From Firmicutes bacterium UBA7709 (GTDB taxonomy: Bacteria; Bacillota_A; Clostridia; Peptostreptococcales; Anaerovoracaceae), in contig DLFX01000121.1 of assembly GCA_002482405.1 (NCBI GenBank), positions 1 through 16,819 on the forward strand: DNA of 16,819 bases, written 5' to 3'. Below are positions 7,549-14,036 of the stretch, in pieces. Position 1 is the stretch's first letter, and the number at the start of each line of letters is the position of its first letter. A program made the translations under genes and the position numbers. The notes under the pieces are model-generated. The model had not been told where the DNA came from, ran no database searches, and was given only the letters and a program-made list of their open reading frames with translations.

Positions 7549-7944
7549 ATGAAAGAGGTTTATGAAATTCTGAAAAAATGCGATACTTACTATCTTGCGA
7601 CGATGGACGGGGATCAGCCGAGGGTAAGGCCCTTCGGAACAGTCGACCTGTTTGAGGACAAGCTTTACATTCAGACAGGCAAAGTGAAGAACGTCTCCAA
7701 GCAGATGAAAGCCAATCCCAAGGTAGAGATCTGCGCCATGATCGACGACAGCACATGGATCCGGGTAGAGGCCACCGCGGTGGAAGACGACAGGCTCGAA
7801 GCGAGAGAGCACATGCTTGCCGCATACCCGTCGTTACAGTCGATGTACGCGGCAGACGACGGCAATTGCCAGGTCCTGTATTTGAAAGATGCCACGGCGA
7901 CGATCGCTTCGTTCACGGCAGAGCCAAAGGTGATCAGGTTCTGA
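7549..7944 (+). CDS. pyridoxamine 5'-phosphate oxidase-like FMN-binding split-barrel protein
   Basis: A 131-residue protein of the small PNPOx-like/nitroimidazole-resistance-type split-barrel group. It opens EVYEILKKCDTYYLATMDGD, followed by the strand pair PRVRPFGTVDLFEDKLYIQT and a KVKNVSKQMKANPKVEI segment that in relatives contributes to the flavin phosphate site. Members bind FMN or F420 and act as small oxidoreductases or flavin stores; the reaction here is unknown. Full-length homologues are usually 130-150 residues, so it looks complete. ATG 7549 is used with AAGGAGG nine bases upstream; the TTG at 7546 is an in-frame alternative. It appears to be a single gene between the activator and the aldehyde oxidoreductase operon. 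Confidence 0.8.
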   Translation: MKEVYEILKKCDTYYLATMDGDQPRVRPFGTVDLFEDKLYIQTGKVKNVSKQMKANPKVEICAMIDDSTWIRVEATAVEDDRLEAREHMLAAYPSLQSMYAADDGNCQVLYLKDATATIASFTAEPKVIRF

Positions 7945-7982
7945 CTGCCGGCCGTAACCCGCGCTCGATCCACCGTAACCAG

Positions 7983-8019
7983 CCGCCGGCCAACCAGCGG
8001 TCGGCGGTCGGCGGTCGGC
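7983..8019. repeat. GC-rich hairpin with three exact 7-base tandem repeats
   Basis: GCGGTCG occurs three times head to tail at 7997-8017. CCGCCGGCC (7983-7991) can pair with GGTCGGCGG (7999-8007) over 9 bp with one G-U, and the repeats allow shifted pairings. No T-run follows. It lies between the FMN protein stop and the next promoter, so it may act as a terminator-like barrier. Confidence 0.55.
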
Positions 8020-8028
8020 TGAGGCCGA

Positions 8029-8057
8029 TTGACAGAAGGCCAAAGGCGGATTATACT
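8029..8057 (+). promoter_or_regulatory. sigma-A promoter of the aldehyde oxidoreductase operon
   Basis: TTGACA (8029-8034), 17-base spacer, TATACT (8052-8057): near-perfect. Transcription from about 8064 gives a ~230-base leader before the ferredoxin ATG at 8293, and that leader contains the structured RNA at 8123-8218. Confidence 0.85.
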
Positions 8058-8122
8058 ATAGTTGATATGCTTTCACAGAGAAAAGCAGCATGAAAAAAAT
8101 GATTGTCTCCGATTTCCATTTG

Positions 8123-8232
8123 ACAGAACTGCCGGTGGAAACGATAGGGTAAAGAGAGTGATTTCTTTGCCTGCCATTGCGCAAAGGAGAGGAATGTGCC
8201 GGGTCGGTACAGTTCTTGAATTTGCTTTTTTT
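8123..8232 (+). ncRNA. probable molybdenum/tungsten cofactor (Moco/Tuco) riboswitch
   Basis: The leader folds with a closing stem AGAACTG (8125-8131) / CAGTTCT (8210-8216), an 8-bp hairpin TTCTTTGC (8163-8170) / GCAAAGGA (8181-8188), and a 5-bp hairpin GTGCC (8196-8200) / GGTAC (8206-8210). The conserved-looking stretches around CATTGCGCAAAGGAG and GTGCCGGGT match my memory of the Moco RNA motif, and the operon downstream encodes a tungstopterin-type enzyme and a MoaD-like protein. Downstream, GCAAA (8181-8185) can instead pair with TTTGC (8221-8225), with AGGAA/TTCTT inside, directly before seven T (8226-8232). That is a terminator-like fold exclusive with the aptamer stems. Which metal form is sensed is unknown. 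Confidence 0.7.
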
Positions 8233-8292
8233 ATGTGCGGAAGCGGCGAAGCTATTTTTTCCTTGAAACGAGAGATCAGAAAGGTGAAACTC

Positions 8293-8682
8293 ATGAAAAG
8301 ACTCAAGTTTGATAAGAACAAGTGCATCGGCTGTCAGTTGTGCGCACAGGTCTGTTCGGCGGTGCATGAGGGGGAGTACATCCCTTCCAGGTCCAGAATC
8401 AACATCGAATCCTATTACGACAAAGACGGCGTGCTGAAATACAAGGATTCCTTCTGCATCCTGTGCGGCATCTGCAAAAAACAGTGTCCTGTGGGCGCCA
8501 TATCGTTAAACGAACATATTGCGGTGGATCATGACCTCTGTATCGGCTGCGGCGTGTGCGAAAGAGCGTGTCCCAAGAAGATCGTCAGGATTCGTGATGA
8601 AAAGTCATATATATGCGATACCTGCGACGGCGACCCGTCCTGTGTGAGGATATGCCCCCAAAACGCACTGACTTTTGAATGA
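8293..8682 (+). CDS. 4x[4Fe-4S] ferredoxin-like electron-transfer protein of the AOR operon
   Basis: A 129-residue polyferredoxin with sixteen cysteines in four cluster motifs: C11-C14-C17-C21, C55-C58-C61-C65, C83-C86-C89-C93 and C108-C111-C117-C121, the last with a longer spacing (CDTCDGDPSCVRIC). It resembles the HycB/AOR-associated small iron-sulfur subunits and probably carries electrons from the aldehyde oxidoreductase encoded next, in the cytoplasm. ATG 8293 is chosen because AAGGTGA lies five bases upstream; the longer reading frame back to 8062 would translate the riboswitch leader. Its TGA overlaps the ATGA of an upstream alternative start of the next gene, so the two are tightly coupled. 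Confidence 0.87.
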   Translation: MKRLKFDKNKCIGCQLCAQVCSAVHEGEYIPSRSRINIESYYDKDGVLKYKDSFCILCGICKKQCPVGAISLNEHIAVDHDLCIGCGVCERACPKKIVRIRDEKSYICDTCDGDPSCVRICPQNALTFE

Positions 8683-8705
8683 TCGGAAGAGAGGAGAACG
8701 CAATC

Positions 8706-10472
8706 ATGACAATGTTAGGATATCAGAATAGAATACTGAGGGTAGACTTGACGAAAAAAGGTGCAAAGACCGAACCCCTTCGAATGGATTGGGCTGAAAA
8801 ATATATCGGATCAAAGGGATTGGCGATCAAATATATGTACGAGGAGCTGAAACCGGGCATCGATCCTCTTTCTCCCGACAATAAGCTGCTCTTTACGACA
8901 GGGCCCATGACAGGGACCCCGGTTCCCTGCTCCGGAAAGCTTTCCGTCGCCGCGAAATCTCCCGCTACCGGAACGATGAACGACTGCTCTATCGGAGGGC
9001 ATGCGGGGCTGCAGATCAAATACGCCGGGTATGACATGATCATTCTGGAAGGGGCGCTAAAAGAGCCTGGCTATCTTCTCATCGAGGACGATAAGATTCA
9101 ATTTAAGGATGCAAAGGAGCTTTGGGGCAAGGGCTCCCACGAGACGGAAGCCATCCTGGCCGAAAAATACGGACATGATTACAGCATTCTGTCCATCGGG
9201 CCCGCGGGGGAAAATCTGGTCATCATGGCTTGCATCAACTCCGACTATTACAGGCAGGCCGGCAGAGGCGGCATCGGCGCTGTAATGGGAAGCAAAAAGC
9301 TGAAGGCCATCGTGATCCGGGGAACCGGCGGGGTGAAGATCCCCAACATCGTGGAGAATACGAAGAAGATCACGGAGATCCTCAGAGAGGACGTGATGCA
9401 GGAGGACAACACCTTTATTTACGATACGGGAACAACCGCGTTCCTGGAAGCCTGCAGCGACGGCGGAATTCTGCCCAGAAAAAACTTTTCCGATACGACG
9501 GATGAAAACTGGACGAAGTACAACGGCGATGTGCTCCTTGAAAAGCGAATCGGAAAGAGAGGCTGCGGAAGCTGCGGCCTGGGCTGCGGGAACTTCCTGA
9601 AGTTTGGAGACGTTACGGTGGAAGGTCCCGAATATGAAAGCATCGCCGTTGCCGGGCCTAACGCGGGCATCGACGATCCGGAAGCCATCGTGAAATTCAA
9701 CCAGATCGCAGACGACGTGGGCCTTGACACCATCAGCGCCGGAGATACCATCAACTATGCGATGGAAATGACGGAAAAGGGTATCCATGACTTCGGCATC
9801 CGGTTCGGGGATAAGGAGAAGTATCTCGACTACCTGAGGCTGATGGCGAAAAGAGAAGGGGTCGGCGCCGATCTCGCGCTGGGAGTTAAGCTGCTCTCCG
9901 AAAAATATGGCGGAGCGGACTTTGCAATGCATGTTAAAGGTCTGGAATATCCGCAATACGAACCCCGGGGTTCCTGGGGGATGTCCCTCTCCTATGCGGT
10001 GTCGGACCGGGGCGCCTGCCATATGAGAGCCTATGCGCCCAATGAAGAGGTATTTGCCGCCTCCGTTCCCCCCTATACTCCGGAGGGAAAGGGAGAGATG
10101 GTATATAATCTGGCGGTGTTCAACGCCGTGAAGTTCTCCCTTTGCATCTGCGATTTCTGGGCCACCATCTCCTTTGAGCGGATGGCGGAACTGATGACGC
10201 TGGTAACGGGAAAAGAGTGGACCGAAGAGGATATGAAGGAAGTCGGCACGAGAGTCATCAACATTGCCAGAGCCTTCAACCAGAGGGAGGGTTTCGACCG
10301 CAGGCACGATACCATACCGAAGCGCCTGGTCAATGAGGCGCTGCAGAACGGACCTGCCGCCGGGCAGAAGATTCCTCAGGAGGCTTTCGAGGACATGTTG
10401 GACCAGTATTATGCGGTATTGGGCTGGGACAGGAACGGCATGCTTCCCGACAGTTTAATTGCCACACTTTAA
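8706..10472 (+). CDS. aor: aldehyde:ferredoxin oxidoreductase (tungstopterin enzyme)
   Basis: A 588-residue cytoplasmic enzyme, close to the ~600 of the AOR family, that oxidises aldehydes to carboxylic acids with reduction of ferredoxin. It opens LGYQNRILRVDLT, the usual AOR start. The cofactor-binding regions include GRGGIGAVMGSKKLKAI and ESIAVAGPNAGIDD. The single [4Fe-4S] cluster ligands are C287-X2-C290-X3-C294 (GCGSCGLGC) plus a late cysteine (Cys480 or Cys482, SLCICDFW). The motif SDRGACHMRAYA lies near the cofactor in relatives. ATG 8706 is preferred over 8679 because GAGGAG (8691-8696) is spaced nine bases before it. The operon context of ferredoxin upstream, MoaD-like carrier downstream and Moco-type leader fits a W/Mo-bis-pterin enzyme. 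Likely role: detoxifying or recycling aldehydes from amino-acid fermentation. Confidence 0.93.
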   Translation: MTMLGYQNRILRVDLTKKGAKTEPLRMDWAEKYIGSKGLAIKYMYEELKPGIDPLSPDNKLLFTTGPMTGTPVPCSGKLSVAAKSPATGTMNDCSIGGHAGLQIKYAGYDMIILEGALKEPGYLLIEDDKIQFKDAKELWGKGSHETEAILAEKYGHDYSILSIGPAGENLVIMACINSDYYRQAGRGGIGAVMGSKKLKAIVIRGTGGVKIPNIVENTKKITEILREDVMQEDNTFIYDTGTTAFLEACSDGGILPRKNFSDTTDENWTKYNGDVLLEKRIGKRGCGSCGLGCGNFLKFGDVTVEGPEYESIAVAGPNAGIDDPEAIVKFNQIADDVGLDTISAGDTINYAMEMTEKGIHDFGIRFGDKEKYLDYLRLMAKREGVGADLALGVKLLSEKYGGADFAMHVKGLEYPQYEPRGSWGMSLSYAVSDRGACHMRAYAPNEEVFAASVPPYTPEGKGEMVYNLAVFNAVKFSLCICDFWATISFERMAELMTLVTGKEWTEEDMKEVGTRVINIARAFNQREGFDRRHDTIPKRLVNEALQNGPAAGQKIPQEAFEDMLDQYYAVLGWDRNGMLPDSLIATL

Positions 10473-10490
10473 GGGGTTGAGAGGGCTATT

Positions 10491-10730
10491 ATGAAAATCA
10501 CAATTCAGTTAAGAGGCAGCCTGACAAGGTTTTTTCAGGGTGAGAAAGAGAGGACCGCAGAGGTTCCCGACAACTGCTCCGCGGAAGAGGCCCTCAAGGC
10601 TGTCGGCATCGATTGGACAGCCGTTAAAAACTTTGGGTTTGTGGCCGTCAACGGCAAACGGGTCATGATCTACGACAAGCTTCGGGAAGGGGACGAATTG
10701 AAGGCGGATCCCAAAATTTCCGGAGGCTGA
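10491..10730 (+). CDS. MoaD/ThiS-family sulfur carrier protein
   Basis: A 79-residue beta-grasp protein ending in SGG, the C-terminal Gly-Gly that is adenylated and thiocarboxylated in MoaD and ThiS. It opens MKITIQLRGSLTRFF, with the conserved VAVNGKRV strand and REGDELKADPKISGG end. In this position, 18 bases after the aldehyde oxidoreductase stop, it most likely supplies sulfur for molybdopterin/tungstopterin dithiolene synthesis rather than thiamine. No MoaE, MoeB or other cofactor-synthesis gene is in the window, so those must lie elsewhere. AGAGGG precedes the ATG. Whether it is dedicated to this enzyme or redundant with a housekeeping MoaD cannot be told. Confidence 0.85.
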   Translation: MKITIQLRGSLTRFFQGEKERTAEVPDNCSAEEALKAVGIDWTAVKNFGFVAVNGKRVMIYDKLREGDELKADPKISGG

Positions 10731-10759
10731 TAGCAATTAGAATTCTTTTATAAATAGAA

Positions 10760-10810
10760 GGGGGCAACCTTGCGAAGCTTTGAGAGCTTCTTAAGGCTGC
10801 TTCCTTTTTT
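10760..10810 (+). terminator. strong intrinsic terminator of the AOR operon
   Basis: A three-part stem: GGGGGCA / TGCTTCC, then CCTT / AAGG, then GAAGCT / AGCTTC around TTGAG, followed by six T (10805-10810). It starts 29 bases after the MoaD-like stop. The small open reading frame crossing it is not a gene. Confidence 0.85.
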
Positions 10811-10915
10811 CATTATTGGCTCATACGCCGGGCTGTGCCTAAAAAATTTACGGCCAGTCGAAATGCTCCCTTATATCTGCCAACCCTCCGAATCCTGTCA
10901 ACTGCTGTCGTTTTG

Positions 10916-10931
10916 TATTTTTCGAAAAATA
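10916..10931. repeat. perfect 16-base palindrome upstream of the fab promoter
   Basis: TATTTTTCGAAAAATA is fully self-complementary and ends against the -35 box (10932-10937). It could be a protein site, or simply an AT-rich UP-like element. The remaining sequence 10811-10915 shows no gene or clear signal. Confidence 0.6.
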
Positions 10932-10961
10932 TTGACATCGCGTTTTGAAATAAATTATAAT
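10932..10961 (+). promoter_or_regulatory. sigma-A promoter of the fab operon
   Basis: TTGACA (10932-10937), 18-base spacer, TATAAT (10956-10961): both boxes perfect. Transcription from about 10968 gives a ~155-base leader before fabH. The FabT-type palindrome lies directly downstream. Confidence 0.85.
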
Positions 10962-10988
10962 ACTATCAAATAGTTTGACTATCAAATT
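10962..10988. promoter_or_regulatory. FabT/MarR-type operator overlapping the fab transcription start
   Basis: AGTTTGACTATCAAATT (10972-10988) contains the inverted arms TTTGA and TCAAA around CTA and matches the FabT box of streptococcal fab genes as I recall it. A second overlapping palindrome ACTAT-CAA-ATAGT covers 10962-10974, and ACTATCAAAT is repeated at 10962 and 10978. Position over and just past the start site implies repression. A MarR-family gene begins at the end of this operon. Confidence 0.8.
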
Positions 10989-11024
10989 AATTTTCGCAAT
11001 TATATTATTTATCCGGTATTCAAT

Positions 11025-11117
11025 ACGGCGGAAATTTGCGTTGGATAGAACGCTAAAGCGTCGGACAGAATGTTAAAGTGAACGACGGCGGAAATCCGCC
11101 GCCGGACAGAAGGAGGT
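11025..11117 (+). repeat. repeat-rich structured leader of fabH
   Basis: ACGGCGGAAAT occurs at 11025-11035 and again at 11085-11095. GGAYAGAA occurs three times (11043, 11063, 11104), the first two within 18-base units that differ at four positions, all C/T changes. CGGCGG-AAAT-CCGCCG (11086-11101) is a 6-bp hairpin ending nine bases before the fabH Shine-Dalgarno site. The upstream ACGGCGG copy could pair with the same right arm. Regulatory meaning is unproven. Confidence 0.55.
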
Positions 11118-11122
11118 ACTAT

Positions 11123-12088
11123 TTGGGAGTTACAATATTGTCAACGGGCAAAGCGCTGCCGGAACTGGTAGTGGGAAATAAAAAGATGGAGGAGCTGGTC
11201 GAGACTGATAATCAATGGATCATCGACCGGACCGGGATCGAGGAGAGGTGTATCGCAACAAAGGAAACCGGCCTTGATCTGGCTGTGGCCGCTGCAAAGG
11301 AGGCTCTGGGCGATATGGATAAGGACACCATCGAACTCGTGCTGGTGGCGACGGTTACGCCGGACGCCATCGTGCCCTCCATGGGCTCCCTGGTCAAGCG
11401 GGCTCTGGGATTGAAAAATGCCATTGCCTATGATATCAACGCCGCGTGCAGCGGATTTATCTACGGGACCTGGAATGCGGAAGCCCTGATGAAGACTTAC
11501 GGAATCAAGCGGGGGATGGTCATCGGGGTGGAGCGGCTTACCCGCATCACAAACTGGGAGGACAGAGGCACCTGCGTCCTGTTTGGAGACGGAGCCGGCT
11601 GTTGTATTTTGGAATTGACGGATGAAAAGCCTGGGATATTGGCCAGCTTTGTGAAAAATTACGACGACGTTTCAAACGTTCTCACCGTAGACATGGAATA
11701 TCTGCGGACTCCTTTTGCGGACGACGGGAAAAAGGAGCAGTATATTCATATGAACGGAACTCAGGTATTCCGCTTTGCCGTAGGCGCCATCGGGGAAGTG
11801 ATGGACGCGGTGCTGCAAAAGGCGGGAATCAAGGCGGACGACGTAAAATATTACGTTCCGCACCAGGCCAACATGAGAATAATCCAGGCGGCCGCACAGC
11901 GCCTGAAACAGCCCATTGAGAAGTTTCAGGTCAGCATCCGGACCACCGGCAACGTATCGGCGGCAAGTGTTCCCATGGCATTGACAGATTTAATGAAAAG
12001 CGGTAAAGTACACTCTGGTGACAAAATTATGCTGGTGGGATTCGGCGGCGGCCTGACGGCGGGAGCGATCTTGTTTGAAGCGCTGTAA
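11123..12088 (+). CDS. fabH: beta-ketoacyl-ACP synthase III
   Basis: A 321-residue condensing enzyme, the normal FabH length, that starts fatty acid synthesis by joining an acyl-CoA primer to malonyl-ACP. The catalytic triad is visible: Cys109 (YDINAACSGF), His247 (VPHQANMRII) and Asn277 (TTGNVSAAS). The start is TTG at 11123, with a full AAGGAGGT (11110-11117) five bases before it; starting at the in-frame GTG 11078 would place the Shine-Dalgarno site inside the gene and add an unrelated extension. It is first in the fab operon under the FabT-type operator. The TTG start may lower its translation relative to later genes. Confidence 0.93.
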   Translation: MGVTILSTGKALPELVVGNKKMEELVETDNQWIIDRTGIEERCIATKETGLDLAVAAAKEALGDMDKDTIELVLVATVTPDAIVPSMGSLVKRALGLKNAIAYDINAACSGFIYGTWNAEALMKTYGIKRGMVIGVERLTRITNWEDRGTCVLFGDGAGCCILELTDEKPGILASFVKNYDDVSNVLTVDMEYLRTPFADDGKKEQYIHMNGTQVFRFAVGAIGEVMDAVLQKAGIKADDVKYYVPHQANMRIIQAAAQRLKQPIEKFQVSIRTTGNVSAASVPMALTDLMKSGKVHSGDKIMLVGFGGGLTAGAILFEAL

Positions 12089-12124
12089 ATTTTCCGCCGG
12101 AAACGTTAGAAGGAGATCGAAGAA

Positions 12125-13090
12125 ATGGTAAATATCTGTGAATTGCTTGGAATTGAATATCCCATTATTCAGGGGGCCATGGCGTGGATCGCAGACGCTT
12201 CCCTTGCATCGGCGGTAAGCAATGCGGGGGGTCTGGGCGTCGTCGCCAGCGGCAATGCGGATGCGGAATGGGTGCGCAATGAAATTCGCAAAACGAAAGA
12301 ACTGACTGAAAAACCCTTTGGCGTCAACGTCATGCTGCTGAATCCCCATGCCGACGAAATCATGGACGTCATCTGCGAGGAACGCGTTCCCGTAGTGACG
12401 ACGGGGGCGGGCAATCCCGGAAAATATATTCCAAAGCTGAAGGAACATGGCATCAAAGTGATTCCGGTGGTGGCGTCGGTAGCCCTTGCCGTCCGGGTAG
12501 AACGCGTCGGAGCCGACGCGGTCATTGCGGAAGGCCAGGAGGGAGGCGGCCACATCGGCGAAGCAACCACCATGGCATTGGTCCCCCAGGTGGTGGACGC
12601 GGTGAAAATACCTGTCGTAGCAGCAGGCGGTATCGCCGACGGACGCGGAGTCGCCGCAGCCTACATGTTGGGCGCAAAGGGAGTTCAGGTCGGGACCCGT
12701 TTCCTGGTGGCAAAGGAATGCACGGTTTCACAGAACTATAAAGATATGATATTGAAAGCGAAGGACACGGATACGGTGCCGACTGGCCGAAGCACCGGAC
12801 ATCCGGTCAGAGTGCTGAAAAATAAATTGGCCAGGGAGATTCTCTCCTTGGAAAAAAGAGGCGCGGATCCATCCGAAATCGAAAAGCTGGGCACCGGCGC
12901 CCTGAGAGCGGCGGTAAAGGACGGAGACGTGGTCAACGGTTCCGTCATGTCGGGACAGATTGCAGGTCTGGTCAATAAGGAGCAGACCGCGAAGGATATA
13001 ATAGAAGAAATGTTTGAGGAGGCGGCGGATGTCTATGAGAATAGGGTTGCTATTTGCAGGGCAAGGGGCTCAATATTCAGGAATGGGTAA
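12125..13090 (+). CDS. fabK: FMN-dependent enoyl-ACP reductase
   Basis: A 321-residue TIM-barrel flavoprotein of the FabK/nitronate monooxygenase superfamily that reduces enoyl-ACP at the end of each elongation cycle. FabK signs are the YPIIQGAMAWIADASLASA start, the SNAGGLGVVASG turn, EGQEGGGHIGE (136-146, with His143) and the phosphate-binding VVAAGGIADGRG and GVQVGTRF strands. Location between fabH and fabD favours FabK over a nitronate monooxygenase. FabK enzymes are insensitive to triclosan. AAGGAG precedes the ATG. The C-terminus runs 62 bases into fabD, giving a tail (YENRVAICRARGSIFRNG) that is probably not conserved. Confidence 0.92.
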   Translation: MVNICELLGIEYPIIQGAMAWIADASLASAVSNAGGLGVVASGNADAEWVRNEIRKTKELTEKPFGVNVMLLNPHADEIMDVICEERVPVVTTGAGNPGKYIPKLKEHGIKVIPVVASVALAVRVERVGADAVIAEGQEGGGHIGEATTMALVPQVVDAVKIPVVAAGGIADGRGVAAAYMLGAKGVQVGTRFLVAKECTVSQNYKDMILKAKDTDTVPTGRSTGHPVRVLKNKLAREILSLEKRGADPSEIEKLGTGALRAAVKDGDVVNGSVMSGQIAGLVNKEQTAKDIIEEMFEEAADVYENRVAICRARGSIFRNG

Positions 13091-14036
13091 GAGTCTGTAT
13101 GACAACTCGAAGGAAGCAAAGAGAATCTTTGACCTTGCGGGGAAGGAAATACAGGAATGGTGCTTTGAGGGCTCCAAGGAAATCCTGAGGCAGACCAACA
13201 TCACGCAGCCATGTGTTTATACCGTATCCATGGCGGCTTATGAGGCCTTTCTGGAGGAGCTGTCCAAACTGGAGGACGGTCTGGCCGGCGAGCTGGAAAT
13301 CGCGGGCATGGCCGGGTTCAGCATGGGAGAATACGCGGCGCTTACCGCCACCGGAGCGATTCGGGGCATTGAAGAAGGGCTGAATATCGTGCGGAACAGG
13401 GGAACCTGGATGAACGAAGCCGGAAGAGATGAGAACGGAGAGGCCAAAGGCGGCATGGTCGCCGCTTTCGGAGACAGGGCGCAGATCCTGGACTGCGTCG
13501 CTCAATCCCGGGAGGCCGGCATCCTGGAGGGAGTTAATTTCAATTCCCCGGTACAGACCGTCGTAGCTGGCGATCTGGAAGCATTGGAACGCTTTAAGCT
13601 GAAAGCAAAGGAGGAGCGCATCAAAGCGGTTCCCTTGAGCGTCGGCACCGCATTCCACAGCCCGATGATGGAGCCAGCCGTACCGAAGCTCCACGAATTG
13701 CTCCTTGCGTCCGGGCTGAAAAGGCCGTCGGTGAAGATCTATTCCAATGTTACGGGAAGAGACATCATGGAAGGCGCTCAGGGCGACGAAGGGCAGTGGA
13801 TTGCCGATATCATGGCGAAGCAGGCAAAGAGCCCGGTGTACTGGCAGGAGACCATGGAGAATATGGCCGCGGACGGGATCAGGGCGTTTATTGAAATCGG
13901 CCCGGGGAGCACCCTTTCCAGCCTGGCAAGGAAGATCGACAGCGGACTGATCACCATGCACATAGAAGATCAGGAAACCTTGATGGAGACTATAGATACG
14001 TTAAAGCAGTTGATTACGGAGGTGCAGGCATGCTGA
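13029..14036 (+). CDS. fabD: malonyl-CoA:ACP transacylase
   Basis: A 335-residue acyltransferase that loads malonyl groups on ACP. It shows the GQGAQYSGMG opening, nucleophile Ser98 in GFSMGE, the RGTWM arginine (124) that binds the malonyl carboxylate, and catalytic His210 in GTAFHSPMM. It is about 20-25 residues longer than E. coli FabD, partly from an insert around 80-95 and 132-142 (RDENGEAKGG). ATG 13029 is chosen from GAGGAGG (13016-13022) six bases upstream; ATG 13035 is the alternative. The start lies inside fabK and the stop overlaps the fabG start by 7 bases, so translation is probably coupled on both sides. Confidence 0.93.
   Translation: MSMRIGLLFAGQGAQYSGMGKSLYDNSKEAKRIFDLAGKEIQEWCFEGSKEILRQTNITQPCVYTVSMAAYEAFLEELSKLEDGLAGELEIAGMAGFSMGEYAALTATGAIRGIEEGLNIVRNRGTWMNEAGRDENGEAKGGMVAAFGDRAQILDCVAQSREAGILEGVNFNSPVQTVVAGDLEALERFKLKAKEERIKAVPLSVGTAFHSPMMEPAVPKLHELLLASGLKRPSVKIYSNVTGRDIMEGAQGDEGQWIADIMAKQAKSPVYWQETMENMAADGIRAFIEIGPGSTLSSLARKIDSGLITMHIEDQETLMETIDTLKQLITEVQAC

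Noticed and set aside
8062..8292. N-terminal extension of the ferredoxin from a TTG at 8062
   Set aside because: It would translate the leader RNA almost from the transcription start, has no Shine-Dalgarno site and no ferredoxin homology. AAGGTGA and ATG at 8293 fit much better.
9057..10307. Long open frame on the minus strand opposite the aldehyde oxidoreductase (416 codons)
   Set aside because: It is a shadow of a well-supported gene, has no family motif and no ribosome site, and its composition mirrors the antisense of a biased reading frame.
10770..10973. Small frame of 67 codons after the MoaD-like gene
   Set aside because: It begins inside a strong terminator and runs into the fab promoter. 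Start is TTG with no ribosome site.
12125..13090. Nitronate monooxygenase (2-nitropropane dioxygenase) as the identity of the flavoprotein
   Set aside because: Same superfamily, but the EGQEGGGHIGE motif and location between fabH and fabD favour FabK.
13077..13961. Minus-strand open frame opposite fabD (294 codons) and similar frames opposite the dipeptidase (1131-1955)
   Set aside because: Antisense shadows of conserved enzymes with no recognisable domain.
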